Assembly: GCF_000013225.1 (NCBI RefSeq)
Contig: NC_007776.1
Location: forward strand, 2,734,501-2,798,500
DNA: 64,000 nt
From: Synechococcus sp. JA-2-3B'a(2-13)
GTDB lineage: Bacteria; Cyanobacteriota; Cyanobacteriia; Thermostichales; Thermostichaceae
Direction: 5' to 3'
Positions 55,351-64,000 of the stretch are shown here, piece by piece (position 1 is the first letter of the stretch; each line of letters begins with the position of its first letter). The notes under the pieces are model-generated. The model searched no databases, was not told the origin of the DNA, and worked only from the letters and a program-made list of their open reading frames with translations. Made by a program: the position numbers and the translations under genes.

Positions 55351-56639
55351 GTAAACTACCCGACACCCGCGCTACGCGCAGGGTGCGGGCTTTATCCCAA
55401 TCCCTAGCGGCCCCAGAGGACAGCTAAGTTTCGGAATTTCAGGCGAGTTTACAGTCGCCCCAAGGAGAGAGATTACTTGAGCAGCGTTATGGTCAGCATC
55501 CCCTTCCCACCCACAATGTCCACACTTGAACGACTTGCCATTGCGGTAGGATTTACCCCGCTCAGGGTGGATGTGCAGGCATTTGTGGCAGGTCTGACTG
55601 GTGTAGGCAGGCGGCACCAGCACCACAGGCACTCCAGCAATGGCAGCCTTGTAGGCTACAAACATCCTGAGCTGGTAGAACGCCCAGTTGTTAGTCCTGC
55701 GCCGCTCAGCCTTACTTCGAGACTTCTGATTCAGGCAATCTCTGATGCCTGTCAAGTCTTCAAAAGCCAGTGCCGCACCAATAGCCTGGGCATCCCTGAC
55801 CAAGGTTTTGCTGATGTTGTGGTTCAGCCATGTCTGGTAGCGCCGTTCTCTCCCAGAGAGCCTTCTCAGCAGTCTCCTAGAGCTGCGAGTGCGTTTGGAT
55901 TGAACCTTGGCGCGTACACGGCTGAACCGGTCACGGACGGCCTGGATGTGCTCTCCACTCCAAGAGCGTCCGTTGCTAGCGGTGGCGATATCCCGCCTGC
56001 CCAAGTCAACTCCGATCACCTTTGGAGTTTTGCCAGTCGGGGGAGTATCCAATTCAACAGCAATGTTGATGTAGTAGTCCCCTTGCTTGGTCTTGGACAG
56101 GGTTGCGCTTGTCGGCTTCTGGCCTCGCAGAAGCGCTATCTGGTAGCCACCGATCTTGAGCTTGAGCCAAACCCGTCCGCTCATCAGGGTCACGCCCACG
56201 GCTTGGTCGGACTCTCGGTACTTAAAAGTACGCGCGTCCAAAGTCAGACTGGTGGGGCGGAACTTGTGGACTTGCTTCACCGCCTTAGCATTGCTAATCA
56301 CCCGACGGAGCGCCTGACAGACGTGGTTGGCTTTCAGCCCCGTTGCTGCCCTTACCGGCCGATAGACCAAGTGGTGCAGCTTGGCGGTGTTCCAGCAGTT
56401 CTTTTGTTTGGCGGTGTCGAGAATCTGGTTGCAAGCATTCGCAAAGCCCTGCAAAGTGCGGTCAATTTCTTGACGCAACTCTTGTGGGACTATCAGCTTG
56501 CAACGTACAGAGACAGTCTGGCTCATGGGCCTATTGTAGTTCATCCAGACTTGACCAGCAAACCTATATGGAGGAGGGCTTTCCTCCCGACACCAAGCCT
56601 GCGGCTATGGTGCGGGCCTCCAGCCCGAAAATTTGGTGA
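55351..56639 (-). mobile_element. IS200/IS605-type tnpB element (family A, copy 2)
   Basis: Near-identical to copy 1 at 10741-12029 at offset 44610 over its length, apart from a 121-bp block at 56101-56222 (23 differences) and a 2-base indel near the left end. The ends are the same (GGGTAGTTTAC right, TCACCAAATTTT left). The flanks differ, showing two separate insertion sites. No tnpA. Confidence 0.85.
55372..56526 (-). CDS. tnpB: TnpB, RNA-guided nuclease-type protein of IS605 family (copy 2)
   Basis: Starting at ATG 56526, which corresponds to the start used for copy 1 (MSQTVSVRCKL; the frame extends six codons), this is 384 residues. RuvC residues Asp174, Glu256 and the Asp of DADHNAA, and the zinc finger CHKC...CGHC, are all intact. 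Differences from copy 1 lie at position 5 and mainly between residues 100 and 140. The stop TAG is in the loop of the right-end hairpin. It could be active in trans. Confidence 0.9.
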   Translation of the reverse strand: MSQTVSVRCKLIVPQELRQEIDRTLQGFANACNQILDTAKQKNCWNTAKLHHLVYRPVRAATGLKANHVCQALRRVISNAKAVKQVHKFRPTSLTLDARTFKYRESDQAVGVTLMSGRVWLKLKIGGYQIALLRGQKPTSATLSKTKQGDYYINIAVELDTPPTGKTPKVIGVDLGRRDIATASNGRSWSGEHIQAVRDRFSRVRAKVQSKRTRSSRRLLRRLSGRERRYQTWLNHNISKTLVRDAQAIGAALAFEDLTGIRDCLNQKSRSKAERRRTNNWAFYQLRMFVAYKAAIAGVPVVLVPPAYTSQTCHKCLHIHPERGKSYRNGKSFKCGHCGWEGDADHNAAQVISLLGATVNSPEIPKLSCPLGPLGIGIKPAPCA

Positions 56640-57453
56640 AGATACCGAGCCCAGCTTGACTCAAGTTGTTTAAGAATAGGTCAAGTACTCGCCCTGTCTG
56701 GCGAAAACAAAGGCATCTTTACATAACTTTCATAATCCAGAAGTCTCCGCAGCTCAAAAAGTTCTGTATTCCCACTGAAGAGGTTTCGTAGACCTTCTCC
56801 TACAGTTGAATTAAGAGCAGAGACTGCAGGGTTAAAGATTATGGATGGCATTGGCGAGTTTGAGTTTAAGGTGCAAATCTTAGCCCGTTGCATGGGATCC
56901 GCCCTGGGTCTGGGCCGTCCTACTCGTATTCAGATTCACTATTCCAACTCCAATTCCCAGAACGCAGTTAGAGCCAAGGAAGGTTGGTCTGGATCCCGCT
57001 TAGGCGATCAAATCCCTTCTCCTAATGCCGAAGGTGAAAGAGGATCTCAAGGTCAAGTGTTAGCCTGTGTTGCCTGAAGAATCTTTTGAGAATCGGTCTG
57101 TGGTAGGTCAGGAGATCTTCGATTGCGGCAATCCAACATTTGATTGAAGATTGAGATAGAGCTTTTTGTAGTTTTTCCTGCTGTTCTTCTTTGCTTTTTA
57201 CAGAGACTTGTTCTTAAGATTGAAAACCTAACTTTGATAACTCTTCGGTGCGTTTTGTCTTGTAGAGTCTTGTGAGTCAGCCGGTTCTTTGTTTTTGTTG
57301 AGGGGTACTTTGTCCGGCTGGCGCGATAAGAAGTTGCGCTCTTCTTCGTTGTCTCTTTGCCTCTGGGGATATAAGCTAGAACTTCGTCCCACCGACACAA
57401 TCGGAAGGTGACTTGGGGCGTATGAACTTGTGCCCAACAGGCTCCGGAGGGTT
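56640..57453. other. Long intergenic region between tnpB copy 2 and ictB
   Basis: About 810 bp. It has two GGATCC sites (56898, 56990). Short frames in both strands (for example 56681-56893 and 56841-57077) lack ribosome-binding sites and domain-like patterns. The half next to ictB is AT-rich with poly-T-like stretches and may contain the ictB promoter. It could hold decayed genes; I cannot identify any. Nothing resembling a standard structured RNA is evident by eye. Confidence 0.4.
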
Positions 57454-58869
57454 ATGGAACGAGCAACGCAACTGTGGCAGGGTTTTCTGCTGCGCGACTT
57501 TCCCATCAAGGCTTGGCAGCAGGGGAGCCTTTTGGGCCGCCTATTGGGATCCCTGCAAAGTTGGGGGAAGAGCAGCATATTGGTTCAAACTTCCGACCGG
57601 ATTGGCCTGGGGCTAGTGCTGCTCTACTGGATTTTCTCTGCGCAAAGCTCCACCGGCATCCTGGGCCTGATTTTGCTGGCTATGGCCGCTCTGGTGGGCC
57701 TGGGCACTTTGGTGGAAACGCCGATTGGGCTGCCGCTGCATCTGCCCCTGGTCCTTTTCTGGGGAATCGCCACCTTGGCAACGATTCTCTCTCCGGTTGC
57801 CTACGCAGCACGGGATGGCTGGCTGAAGTTGACTCTCTACCTGGCTGGTTATCTGTTGTTGCATCGTCTGCTGCGCAAACCCCAATTCCGAGATGGGATT
57901 GTGGGATCCCTGCTTTTGGTCAGCTTGGTGATGGGGATCCATGGCCTGCGGCAATACTTTTATGGGGCAGCAGAACTGGCCACCTGGGTGGATCCGGAGT
58001 CGGGTTTGGCGGGTCTGACGCGGGTGTACAGCTATCTGCGCAATCCAAATCTGTATGGGGGCTACTTGATCCCGGTCATTCCCCTGGGGCTGGCCGCCAC
58101 TTGGATTTGGCCCAGTTGGGGGGCGAAACTCCTGGCCGGGTTTACGACGGCGGTGAACCTGATTTGCCTGTTGCTCACCTACAGTCGTGGCGCCTGGATT
58201 GGGGGGCTGGCCATGCTCACCCTGATGGCCGTGCTGTTGGCACAGTGGCATTCTGTCGATTTGCCAGCCCGCTGGCGGCGTTGGGCCTTGCCGGCCCTGT
58301 TGGGCGGAGGGGGGGCTGCTCTGTTGCTCGGGATCCTGACGGTACGCTCCCTGCGGCTGCGGGTGCAGAGCCTTTTTTGGGGGCGGTTGGATACCAGCAA
58401 CAACTTTCGCCTCAATGTCTGGGCGGCGGTGCTGGAGATGATCCGCGACTTTCCCATCTTGGGGATCGGCCCCGGCAATGTTGCCTTTAACCGCGTCTAT
58501 CCCCTCTACCAACGAGGCAACTTCAGCGCCCTTGGAGCCTATTCGGTGCCGCTGCAGCTCACCGTAGAGACTGGCTTCATCGGATCTTTAACTTTCGCCT
58601 GGTTCCTCTTGGTGCTCTGGGATCACGGCTGGAGATGCTGGAAAACTTTGCTCAACTTGCGGGATCCCCAGGGTCTGTGGGTGGCAGCGGGCTTGGCCGC
58701 TTGCACCGGCATGATGGCCCACGGCTTGGTGGATACCATCTGGTATCGTCCCCAGGTACAAATGCTGTGGTGGCTTGCGGTAGCGCTCATTACAGCCAGC
58801 TTGGCCTCTCTTAGCCCTCAGCCGCCCGTGGATGTTGGTGAGACCCCATCGGAGGCTTCCTCCCGTTAG
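57454..58869 (+). CDS. ictB: IctB-like membrane protein (O-antigen ligase/Wzy_C fold)
   Basis: The ATG at 57454 follows GGAGGG and gives a 471-residue protein with about ten membrane helices (LGLVLLYWIFSAQSSTGILG, LLAMAALVGLGTLVETPIGL and others). The segment YSYLRNPNLYGGYLIPVIPL is characteristic of IctB. IctB was first linked to inorganic carbon accumulation in Synechococcus, but its fold is that of O-antigen ligases, so its biochemical role remains uncertain. It lies upstream of glnB. Confidence 0.85.
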   Translation: MERATQLWQGFLLRDFPIKAWQQGSLLGRLLGSLQSWGKSSILVQTSDRIGLGLVLLYWIFSAQSSTGILGLILLAMAALVGLGTLVETPIGLPLHLPLVLFWGIATLATILSPVAYAARDGWLKLTLYLAGYLLLHRLLRKPQFRDGIVGSLLLVSLVMGIHGLRQYFYGAAELATWVDPESGLAGLTRVYSYLRNPNLYGGYLIPVIPLGLAATWIWPSWGAKLLAGFTTAVNLICLLLTYSRGAWIGGLAMLTLMAVLLAQWHSVDLPARWRRWALPALLGGGGAALLLGILTVRSLRLRVQSLFWGRLDTSNNFRLNVWAAVLEMIRDFPILGIGPGNVAFNRVYPLYQRGNFSALGAYSVPLQLTVETGFIGSLTFAWFLLVLWDHGWRCWKTLLNLRDPQGLWVAAGLAACTGMMAHGLVDTIWYRPQVQMLWWLAVALITASLASLSPQPPVDVGETPSEASSR

Positions 58870-58947
58870 GGTAGCTTAAGCTTGACCTTCCAGTCTTGAC
58901 GGGAGCCAACCCAGAGTGGTAAGCATCTTCAGTAGGAGATAAAAAAT

Positions 58948-58961
58948 GTATCCGTTTTTAC
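58948..58961 (+). promoter_or_regulatory. NtcA-type operator upstream of glnB
   Basis: GTA-TCCGTTTT-TAC matches the NtcA consensus GTA-N8-TAC. An imperfect -10-like TAGAAA lies 22 bases downstream (58984), the spacing of class II NtcA-activated promoters; TAGTGT at 58978 is closer at 16 bases. The site is 60 bp upstream of the glnB start. NtcA binding would link PII and perhaps amt to nitrogen status. Confidence 0.6.
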
Positions 58962-58993
58962 AATTCACAGGTGTTGGTAGTGTTAGAAATTAG

Positions 58994-59359
<366 letters not shown>

Positions 59360-59510
59360 GGAGGGATCTTTGGGGTTTGGGCTACCCGTCCTGAGCCTTG
59401 TGGGGGTTTGCTGCATGTCTCTTTTGCTATATACCTGATGAGATGTTCTTGCCCCACTTTCCGGGTAATGTCTTTTGAGAAGTACTGTCCCTTTAGGTGA
59501 GTCGAAAAGC

Positions 59511-60923
59511 ATGAGTACAACAATGATCCAAAAGCTCAAGAGCCAGGTGCCCCAGTGGCTCTGGCGACCGGCCAGGTGGAGTCTGACTGCTGCTCTAATG
59601 GCTGCGCTGGTCTTTCTATTCGGCCAGGGAACTGCCTTTGCTCAAGAGGCCGAGGCAGTTCAGAAACACGCTGACATTGTTTGGACGATCGTGGCAGCAG
59701 CCTTGGTGTTCTTCATGCAGGCAGGGTTCGCCATGGTGGAGACGGGCTTTACCCGCGCCAAGAATGCCGCCAACATCATGATGAAGAACTTGATGGACTT
59801 CTGCATGGGCTGTTGCGCCTTCTGGTTCATCGGGTTTGGCCTCATGTTCGGCAACAGTGGTGGCTTGTTCGGCACCGACTGGTTTGCTTTTGGCTGGCAG
59901 CAGGCTTACGAGGCAGATGGCTGGCCCTTTACTTTCTTTGTCTTCCAGATGGTGTTTGCCGCCACTGCCGCCACCATTGTTTCCGGAGCCATGGCGGAGC
60001 GCACCAAGTTCTTGGCCTACTTGATCTACTCCATCGTTATTTCTGGGCTAATCTACCCCATCTCTGGGGGTTGGGCCTGGAACGGGCTGTTCGGCGACTA
60101 CAACGGCGGCACAGCCGGCTGGCTGGAAAATCTGGGCTACATTGATTTCGCTGGATCGGGGGTGGTGCATTTGGTAGGCGGCGCTGCGGCCTTGGCAGGC
60201 GCCTTTGTGCTCGGCCCTCGCATTGGCAAGTACGGCCCTAATGGAGAACCGCGGGCGATCCCTGGCCACAACCTGCCGCTGGGGATGTTGGGGGTGTTTA
60301 TCCTCGCCTTGGGCTGGATCGGGTTTAATGCCGGTTCCACCACTGCAGCCTCTGTCGATATTGGCTGGATTGCCATGAATACGCTGCTGGCAGCTTCGGC
60401 TGGAGCAATTGGGGCGATGTTCACCTCTTGGGTTCATTTTGGCAAGCCGGATATGACCTTTGCCGCCAACGGTGTCCTGGCCGGCTTGGTGGGGATCACT
60501 GCCCCTTGCGATAGCGTCCATCCTTTGGGTGCTCTGATCATCGGCTCGGTGGCCGGGATTCTGGTGGTGATTTCGGTGGTGATCCTGGATACGGTGCTGA
60601 AAATTGATGACCCGGTGGGCGCGATTTCGGTACACGGCACCTGTGGTATCTGGGGGGTGTTGGCAGCAGGGATCCCCTTCTTTGCCAATGCCAACTATGC
60701 TGAAGAGGTCACCTGGGCCCAATTTGGGGTACAAGTGGTGGGCGCTCTGTTCTACTTCCTCTGGCCCTTTATTACCTGCTTGATCCTGTTCTATATCCTC
60801 AAGGCTGTAACCGGCCTGCGCACCAGCGCCGAGGAAGAGATCGCCGGTTTGGATGTGGGCGAGCATGGCAACGTGGCCTACCCCGACTTCGTTACTGCTG
60901 CCACCGATTCGGAGCAATCTTGA
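59511..60923 (+). CDS. amt1: Ammonium transporter
   Basis: The ATG at 59511 with AGGTGAG upstream gives 470 residues. A cleavable signal peptide (LMAALVFLFGQGTAFAQ) precedes eleven membrane helices of the Amt family; conserved segments include FVLGPRIGKYGPNG, GHNLPLGMLGVFILALGW, the Trp/His region and the C-terminal HGTCGIWGVLAAGIP. It imports ammonium or ammonia at the plasma membrane and can be blocked by PII. A terminator-like hairpin follows at 60994. Confidence 0.96.
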   Translation: MSTTMIQKLKSQVPQWLWRPARWSLTAALMAALVFLFGQGTAFAQEAEAVQKHADIVWTIVAAALVFFMQAGFAMVETGFTRAKNAANIMMKNLMDFCMGCCAFWFIGFGLMFGNSGGLFGTDWFAFGWQQAYEADGWPFTFFVFQMVFAATAATIVSGAMAERTKFLAYLIYSIVISGLIYPISGGWAWNGLFGDYNGGTAGWLENLGYIDFAGSGVVHLVGGAAALAGAFVLGPRIGKYGPNGEPRAIPGHNLPLGMLGVFILALGWIGFNAGSTTAASVDIGWIAMNTLLAASAGAIGAMFTSWVHFGKPDMTFAANGVLAGLVGITAPCDSVHPLGALIIGSVAGILVVISVVILDTVLKIDDPVGAISVHGTCGIWGVLAAGIPFFANANYAEEVTWAQFGVQVVGALFYFLWPFITCLILFYILKAVTGLRTSAEEEIAGLDVGEHGNVAYPDFVTAATDSEQS

Positions 60924-60993
60924 GCCGTTGTGCTCGGTCTGACCTGGGGTTGCCGGATCGGAGCATTGCTGAACTGAGCATCAAATGAGCATC

Positions 60994-61026
60994 AAAAGGG
61001 AGGGTCAGGGCTGGCCCTCTCTTTTA
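60994..61026 (+). terminator. Terminator-like hairpin downstream of amt
   Basis: AAAAGGGAGGG (60994-61004) pairs with CCCTCTCTTTT (61015-61025), one G-U-type mismatch, with a run of T at the 3' side. It lies in the open frame that extends ispD upstream, supporting the later ispD start. It may work as a bidirectional terminator. Confidence 0.7.
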
Positions 61027-61083
61027 TGGCTTGTTGACCTCAAGCAGTACACTGGGATCCGGTTGAATGCGCTTTTGGATCCC

Positions 61084-61791
61084 ATGCACCTTCTGATCCC
61101 GGCGGCTGGCAGCGGCAAGCGAATGGGAGCTGCGGTCAATAAGCTGTTGCTGCCGCTCTTGGGTCAGCCGATTTTGGCTTGGACGTTGCAGGCTGCGGAT
61201 CAGGCCAGCTCCATCGAGTGGATCGGCATTCTCTCCCAACCCGGCGATTGGCCAGCCATCGAGCAGATCCTGGCGGCAATGGATCTGTCCACGCCGGTGC
61301 AGCTTTTACAAGGGGGGGCGACGCGGCAGGAGTCGGTTTACAGGGGGGTTGAGTATCTCTATAACCTGGGAACAGTAGAGCGGGTGTTGATCCACGATGG
61401 GGCCCGCTGCCTAGCTACCCCTAAGTTGTTCGATCGCTGTAGTGCTGCTTTGCAGCAGGTGGATGGTCTCATCGCGGGGATCCCTGTCAAGGACACGATT
61501 AAAGTCGCTGAGGCAGGCCCAAAAGGGATCCAAATTCAGTCAACCCCAGAACGCAGCCGGCTGTGGGCAGCGCAAACGCCGCAGGGGTTTCGCCTGTCGA
61601 TGCTATGGCAAGCCCATCGGGAGGCTCTGGCCCAGGGTTGGCAGGTAACCGATGATGCAGCCCTATTCGAGAAGCTGGGTTGGCCAGTCTACATCGTCGA
61701 AGGGGAGGAATCCAATCTGAAGCTAACCACCCCCCTAGATGTGTTGCTGGCCGCACAAATCTTGCAGCAGCGTCTCGGACCAGCGCGTTAG
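61084..61791 (+). CDS. ispD: 2-C-methyl-D-erythritol 4-phosphate cytidylyltransferase
   Basis: The ATG at 61084 gives 235 residues (MHLLIPAAGSGKRMGAAVNK), the typical IspD start with the CTP-binding glycine-rich loop. The Arg/Lys active-site pair and LIHDGARCLATPKLFDRC, AAQTPQGFRLSMLWQAHREA and DDAALFEKLG are conserved. It makes CDP-ME in the MEP isoprenoid pathway, as does fni in the same pathway's end. The frame from 60985 runs through a terminator-like hairpin and is rejected. Confidence 0.96.
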   Translation: MHLLIPAAGSGKRMGAAVNKLLLPLLGQPILAWTLQAADQASSIEWIGILSQPGDWPAIEQILAAMDLSTPVQLLQGGATRQESVYRGVEYLYNLGTVERVLIHDGARCLATPKLFDRCSAALQQVDGLIAGIPVKDTIKVAEAGPKGIQIQSTPERSRLWAAQTPQGFRLSMLWQAHREALAQGWQVTDDAALFEKLGWPVYIVEGEESNLKLTTPLDVLLAAQILQQRLGPAR

Positions 61792-61831
61792 CTCAATTCA
61801 ATCCCGGTAGGGCCAGTCTCAACCTTGGGAA

Positions 61832-62213
61832 TTAAAAGTAGGAAGGAGGAAATCTAGGTTCACTAAGAGCACTTTGATCACCCCATCTCTTGTGGTCCGT
61901 TGGAAATGAAAATGATAAGTCTGGCTGTTTAGAATCTAATGCACCCAAGACACCTGAAACCAAGCAAAAGATGAGATTAATGCACTTTTCACTTTCTTCA
62001 TAAACTTGCCGTTCTGAGAACCGAACTACAACCCAGCCTCTATCCGCTAGATAAGCATCACGCTTACTTTGCTTAGGATCATTCACAGTATGGGCTGGCC
62101 TACACAGATTACCTTCAAGAAACCATGGCTCATCAATTTCAATGTCAATGAGTAAAACGAGTGATCTTTTTCCATCTCTAGATACCTGCATTGCGATATC
62201 AGCTAGAAATCGC
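61832..62213 (-). pseudogene. DUF559-like nuclease fragment, N-terminus lost at a tnpB element
   Basis: The fragment reads in frame from about 62213 into the element boundary (…RFLADIAMQVS), so the ATG at 62191 is internal. The 3' part (PKQSKRDAYLADRGWVVVRF) fits the C-terminal half of DUF559/Vsr-like very short-patch-type nuclease-fold proteins, with the Asp/Lys pattern incomplete. There is no GGATCC in it, in line with a foreign origin. The upstream half is not in the window. Its function, if any, is lost. Confidence 0.55.
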
Positions 62214-63522
62214 AGGAGCCCCGCACTGTACCCGTAGGGTCAGTGTCGGGAGGAATGCGCTTTGATGAAGTACAATGAACTTATGAGCCAAGTCCTGACC
62301 ATCTCCTGCAAGCTCAAGGTGTCCCAGTCGCAAGCCGCTAAATTGGACGCGACGATGGATGCCTTTGTGCAGGCACTGAACTGGGTCAACCAGAACACGC
62401 CGGAGAAGATCGTCAATGCGGTCAAACTGCAATCCCTTTGCTACTACGAGATTCGCGCCCGATTCGGCTTGTCTAGCAACTTGGCCCAACAGGTCTGCAG
62501 ACGGGTGGCAGGCGCTCGCAAAGTGGCGAGACAGCGCAACCGTCCAGTTAAAGAGTTCAAGCGTAGGTTCGTTACCTACGACGCACGCATCTTCTCGTTC
62601 CGTCAAAAAGACTGGACGGTGTCGCTGACCACGGTGGAAGGGAGAGAACGCTTTGAACTGGCCATTGGCAACTACCAGCGTGGGATGCTGGCTGGTTCCA
62701 ACCCCAAATCTGCCACCCTGGTCAAGCGCAAAGATGGCTCCTACTACATCCAGATTTGCGTAGAGAAAAAACCACCCAAGCAACAAGATACCGACAAGGT
62801 GATCGGGGTGGACTTGGGGAGGACAGATATTGCCCATACGTCAGAGGGGGACAACTGGAATGGACAGCAGTTGAACAAAGTCCGCGACCACTACTCCCGG
62901 TTGAGGGCGGTACTCCAACGCAAAGCCAGTAAGGGCACACGCAGTTCGCGGCGCAGATGCAGAGAACTGTTGCAACGGCTGTCTGGCAAGGAGAGACGCT
63001 TTCAGTCGCGTCAGCGTTGCGTAGCAAAAACGTGGGTCAATCATCGCATCTCCAAAGCTATTGTCTCTAGGGCAAAAGCTACCAACAGCGCTATTGCTCT
63101 GGAAGACTTGACAGGGATCCGGGAAAGGGTCAATCAACAACCCCGCAGCAAAACCGAAAGGCGCAGGGCCAACAGTTGGGCGTTCTACCAACTACGTCAA
63201 TTTCTGGAATACAAGGCGAGGGTTGCAGGGGTTTCTCTGATTCTTGTGCCGCCTGCCTACACGTCGCAGACCTGCCACCGGTGTTTGCACATCCATCCCG
63301 ACCCTGCGCAATCCTACCGCAGTGGCAAGTCGTTCAAGTGTGGGCACTGTGGATGGGAAGGAGATGCGGACTTGAATGGTGCAAACGTAATTGCGCTCTT
63401 GGGGGCTGCCGTAAACCAGCCTAGAGGTTCGGGCCTGTTTTGTTCTCTGGTAGAGCAGAGCAGGCTCAGGGCTACTGAAAGCCCGCTCCGTACCGCTTAG
63501 CGGTCGGAGCCGGGTAGTTTAC
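62214..63522 (+). mobile_element. IS200/IS605-type tnpB element (family A, copy 3, diverged)
   Basis: The right end is GAGCCGGGTAGTTTAC, sharing GGGTAGTTTAC with copies 1 and 2; the left end has CCCCGCACTGTACCC...GTCGGGAGGAA, homologous in layout to the left end of copies 1 and 2. A hairpin GCTCCG/CGGAGC (63485-63510) overlaps the tnpB stop. The insertion broke a DUF559-like gene. There is no tnpA. Confidence 0.75.
62283..63500 (+). CDS. tnpB: TnpB, RNA-guided nuclease-type protein (family A, diverged copy 3)
   Basis: The ATG at 62283 (MSQVLTISCKLKVSQ) aligns with the starts of copies 1 and 2; the frame opens at 62262. The 405-residue protein keeps VIGVDLGRTDIAHTSEGDN (RuvC Asp), AIALEDLTGIRERVN (Glu), the zinc finger CHRC...CGHC, and DADLNGANVIA (Asp). 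One GGATCC is present (63115). The C-terminal 30 residues are extended relative to copies 1 and 2. The stop TAG is in the hairpin loop. Confidence 0.9.
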   Translation: MSQVLTISCKLKVSQSQAAKLDATMDAFVQALNWVNQNTPEKIVNAVKLQSLCYYEIRARFGLSSNLAQQVCRRVAGARKVARQRNRPVKEFKRRFVTYDARIFSFRQKDWTVSLTTVEGRERFELAIGNYQRGMLAGSNPKSATLVKRKDGSYYIQICVEKKPPKQQDTDKVIGVDLGRTDIAHTSEGDNWNGQQLNKVRDHYSRLRAVLQRKASKGTRSSRRRCRELLQRLSGKERRFQSRQRCVAKTWVNHRISKAIVSRAKATNSAIALEDLTGIRERVNQQPRSKTERRRANSWAFYQLRQFLEYKARVAGVSLILVPPAYTSQTCHRCLHIHPDPAQSYRSGKSFKCGHCGWEGDADLNGANVIALLGAAVNQPRGSGLFCSLVEQSRLRATESPLRTA

Positions 63523-63549
63523 GGGTATAGCACCGGACACTAGACTGCT

Positions 63550-63864
63550 CTATGCACCAGCACCAGTTGCCCATGCCGATTGCAGCTTGCCCATCAAAGG
63601 CTGGGGTAGCTCGGGTAGATTTGGCCTAACAGGGCGTTCCGGCATTCGAGGTAGTTCAGGTTCCGTTGGGCGCTCCGGCATCTGTGGCGGCTCCGGCTCC
63701 AGCGGACGGGCAGGCATCTGTGGCGGCTCCGGCTCCGGCGGGCAAGGTGGGAGATCTGGCCCCCTCAAGAGGAGAGCAATCGGCTGGGGTAAAACAACGT
63801 AGGGATAATAGTCTTCCCGAACGTACCTTAAGATGGGATGCGAGTGCCTGTCGTGATCTTGCAT
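63550..63864 (-). CDS. Proline-rich repeat protein of unknown function
   Basis: GGAGG seven bases before the ATG at 63864 gives MQDHDRHSHPILRYVREDYY, about 104 residues. The C-terminal half is a degenerate tandem repeat of P-x-M-P-x-R-P-x-x-P-x-P-P about every ten residues, mirrored in the DNA as a 30-bp periodicity. A complementary-strand frame rich in Gly/Ser/Arg is a shadow of the same repeat. The N-terminal half has no recognised domain. It could bind SH3- or EVH1-like partners, but that is speculation. Confidence 0.55.
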   Translation of the reverse strand: MQDHDRHSHPILRYVREDYYPYVVLPQPIALLLRGPDLPPCPPEPEPPQMPARPLEPEPPQMPERPTEPELPRMPERPVRPNLPELPQPLMGKLQSAWATGAGA

Positions 63865-63961
63865 GCTTGAGCCTCCAGATAAGTTCCCTTGGAATCCAGT
63901 TTGAAAAGACTTTGGAAAAGGGATCTTCAAAGAGGCCCTTGAAGGGGTAGGAAGCAAGCAA

Positions 63962-64000
63962 ATGCGCGAACCGACGTCGTGGCCTGTCTACATTGTCGGG
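63962..64000 (+). CDS. Start of a gene running off the right edge
   Basis: AGGAAG lies upstream of ATG 63962, and the frame reads MREPTSWPVYIVG to the window end. The V-Y-I-V-G pattern would suit the N-terminus of a tetrapyrrole methylase or an NAD/FAD-binding protein. Too short for a firm call. Confidence 0.3.
   Translation, partial: MREPTSWPVYIVG

Noticed and set aside
56841-57077. 78-residue frame upstream of ictB
   Set aside because: No ribosome-binding site or domain pattern; overlaps an opposing frame of similar quality.
59360-59510. NtcA site in front of amt
   Set aside because: Only GTA and TAC with wrong spacing are present (GTA at about 59465 and GTAC near 59482).

Overview
The window reads as a chromosomal segment of a GC-rich unicellular cyanobacterium. 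Supporting genes are an atpI-B-E-G'-F-H-A-G operon with split b/b' subunits, IctB, a Psb32-like and a Ycf37-like photosynthesis protein, FutA/FutB iron uptake and a PII protein with Ser49 and Tyr51. The hyper-abundant palindrome GGGATCCC, alpha-glucan phosphorylase and repeated tnpB-only insertion sequences make me think of the hot-spring Synechococcus JA lineage; that assignment is inference.

Layout. 1-1.4 kb: end of a DinG-like helicase and ygfZ. 1.4-6.0 kb: a leftward, GGATCC-poor accessory cluster of a dynamin-like GTPase, four small KGK-type proteins and an HNH protein, beside tRNA-Phe. 6.2-10.5 kb: Crp/Fnr regulator, APH-kinase fusion, unknown protein and quinone-oxidoreductase-like enzyme. 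10.6-12.2 kb: a tnpB element that appears nested in a small non-autonomous element. 12.2-22.4 kb: coiled-coil protein, AtzG/AtzE-like pair, hemerythrin, an IS5-type element, MnmC-like methyltransferase, accD, STAS protein, methyltransferase and an RCK-type channel. 22.8-26.2 kb: iron(III) ABC transporter genes with a protein remnant between them. 26.2-32.3 kb: ATP synthase operon, leftward. 32.9-48.8 kb: housekeeping genes (gpmI, ycf37-like, dps, mnmE, glgP, TPR protein, OmpR-type regulator, type 2 IPP isomerase, tRNA-Thr, psb32, glcE-like). 48.9-56.6 kb: a second tnpB family, the coxBAC operon, holA and a near-copy of the first tnpB element. 57.4-61.8 kb: ictB, glnB with an NtcA-type site, amt and ispD. 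61.8-64 kb: a DUF559-like gene broken by a third related tnpB element, a proline-rich repeat protein and the start of a further gene.

The strongest candidate for something undescribed is the 1.4-5.9 kb cluster. The GTPase and all four small KGK-type proteins carry the same C-terminal motif S-[P/I]-L-D-D-[L/I]-R although they are otherwise unlike the GTPase. This suggests a shared address, docking or processing tag. A second theme is the tnpB elements: in all four, the tnpB stop codon lies in or next to the loop of the right-end hairpin, two copies are mosaic, and related short elements abut stop codons of host genes.
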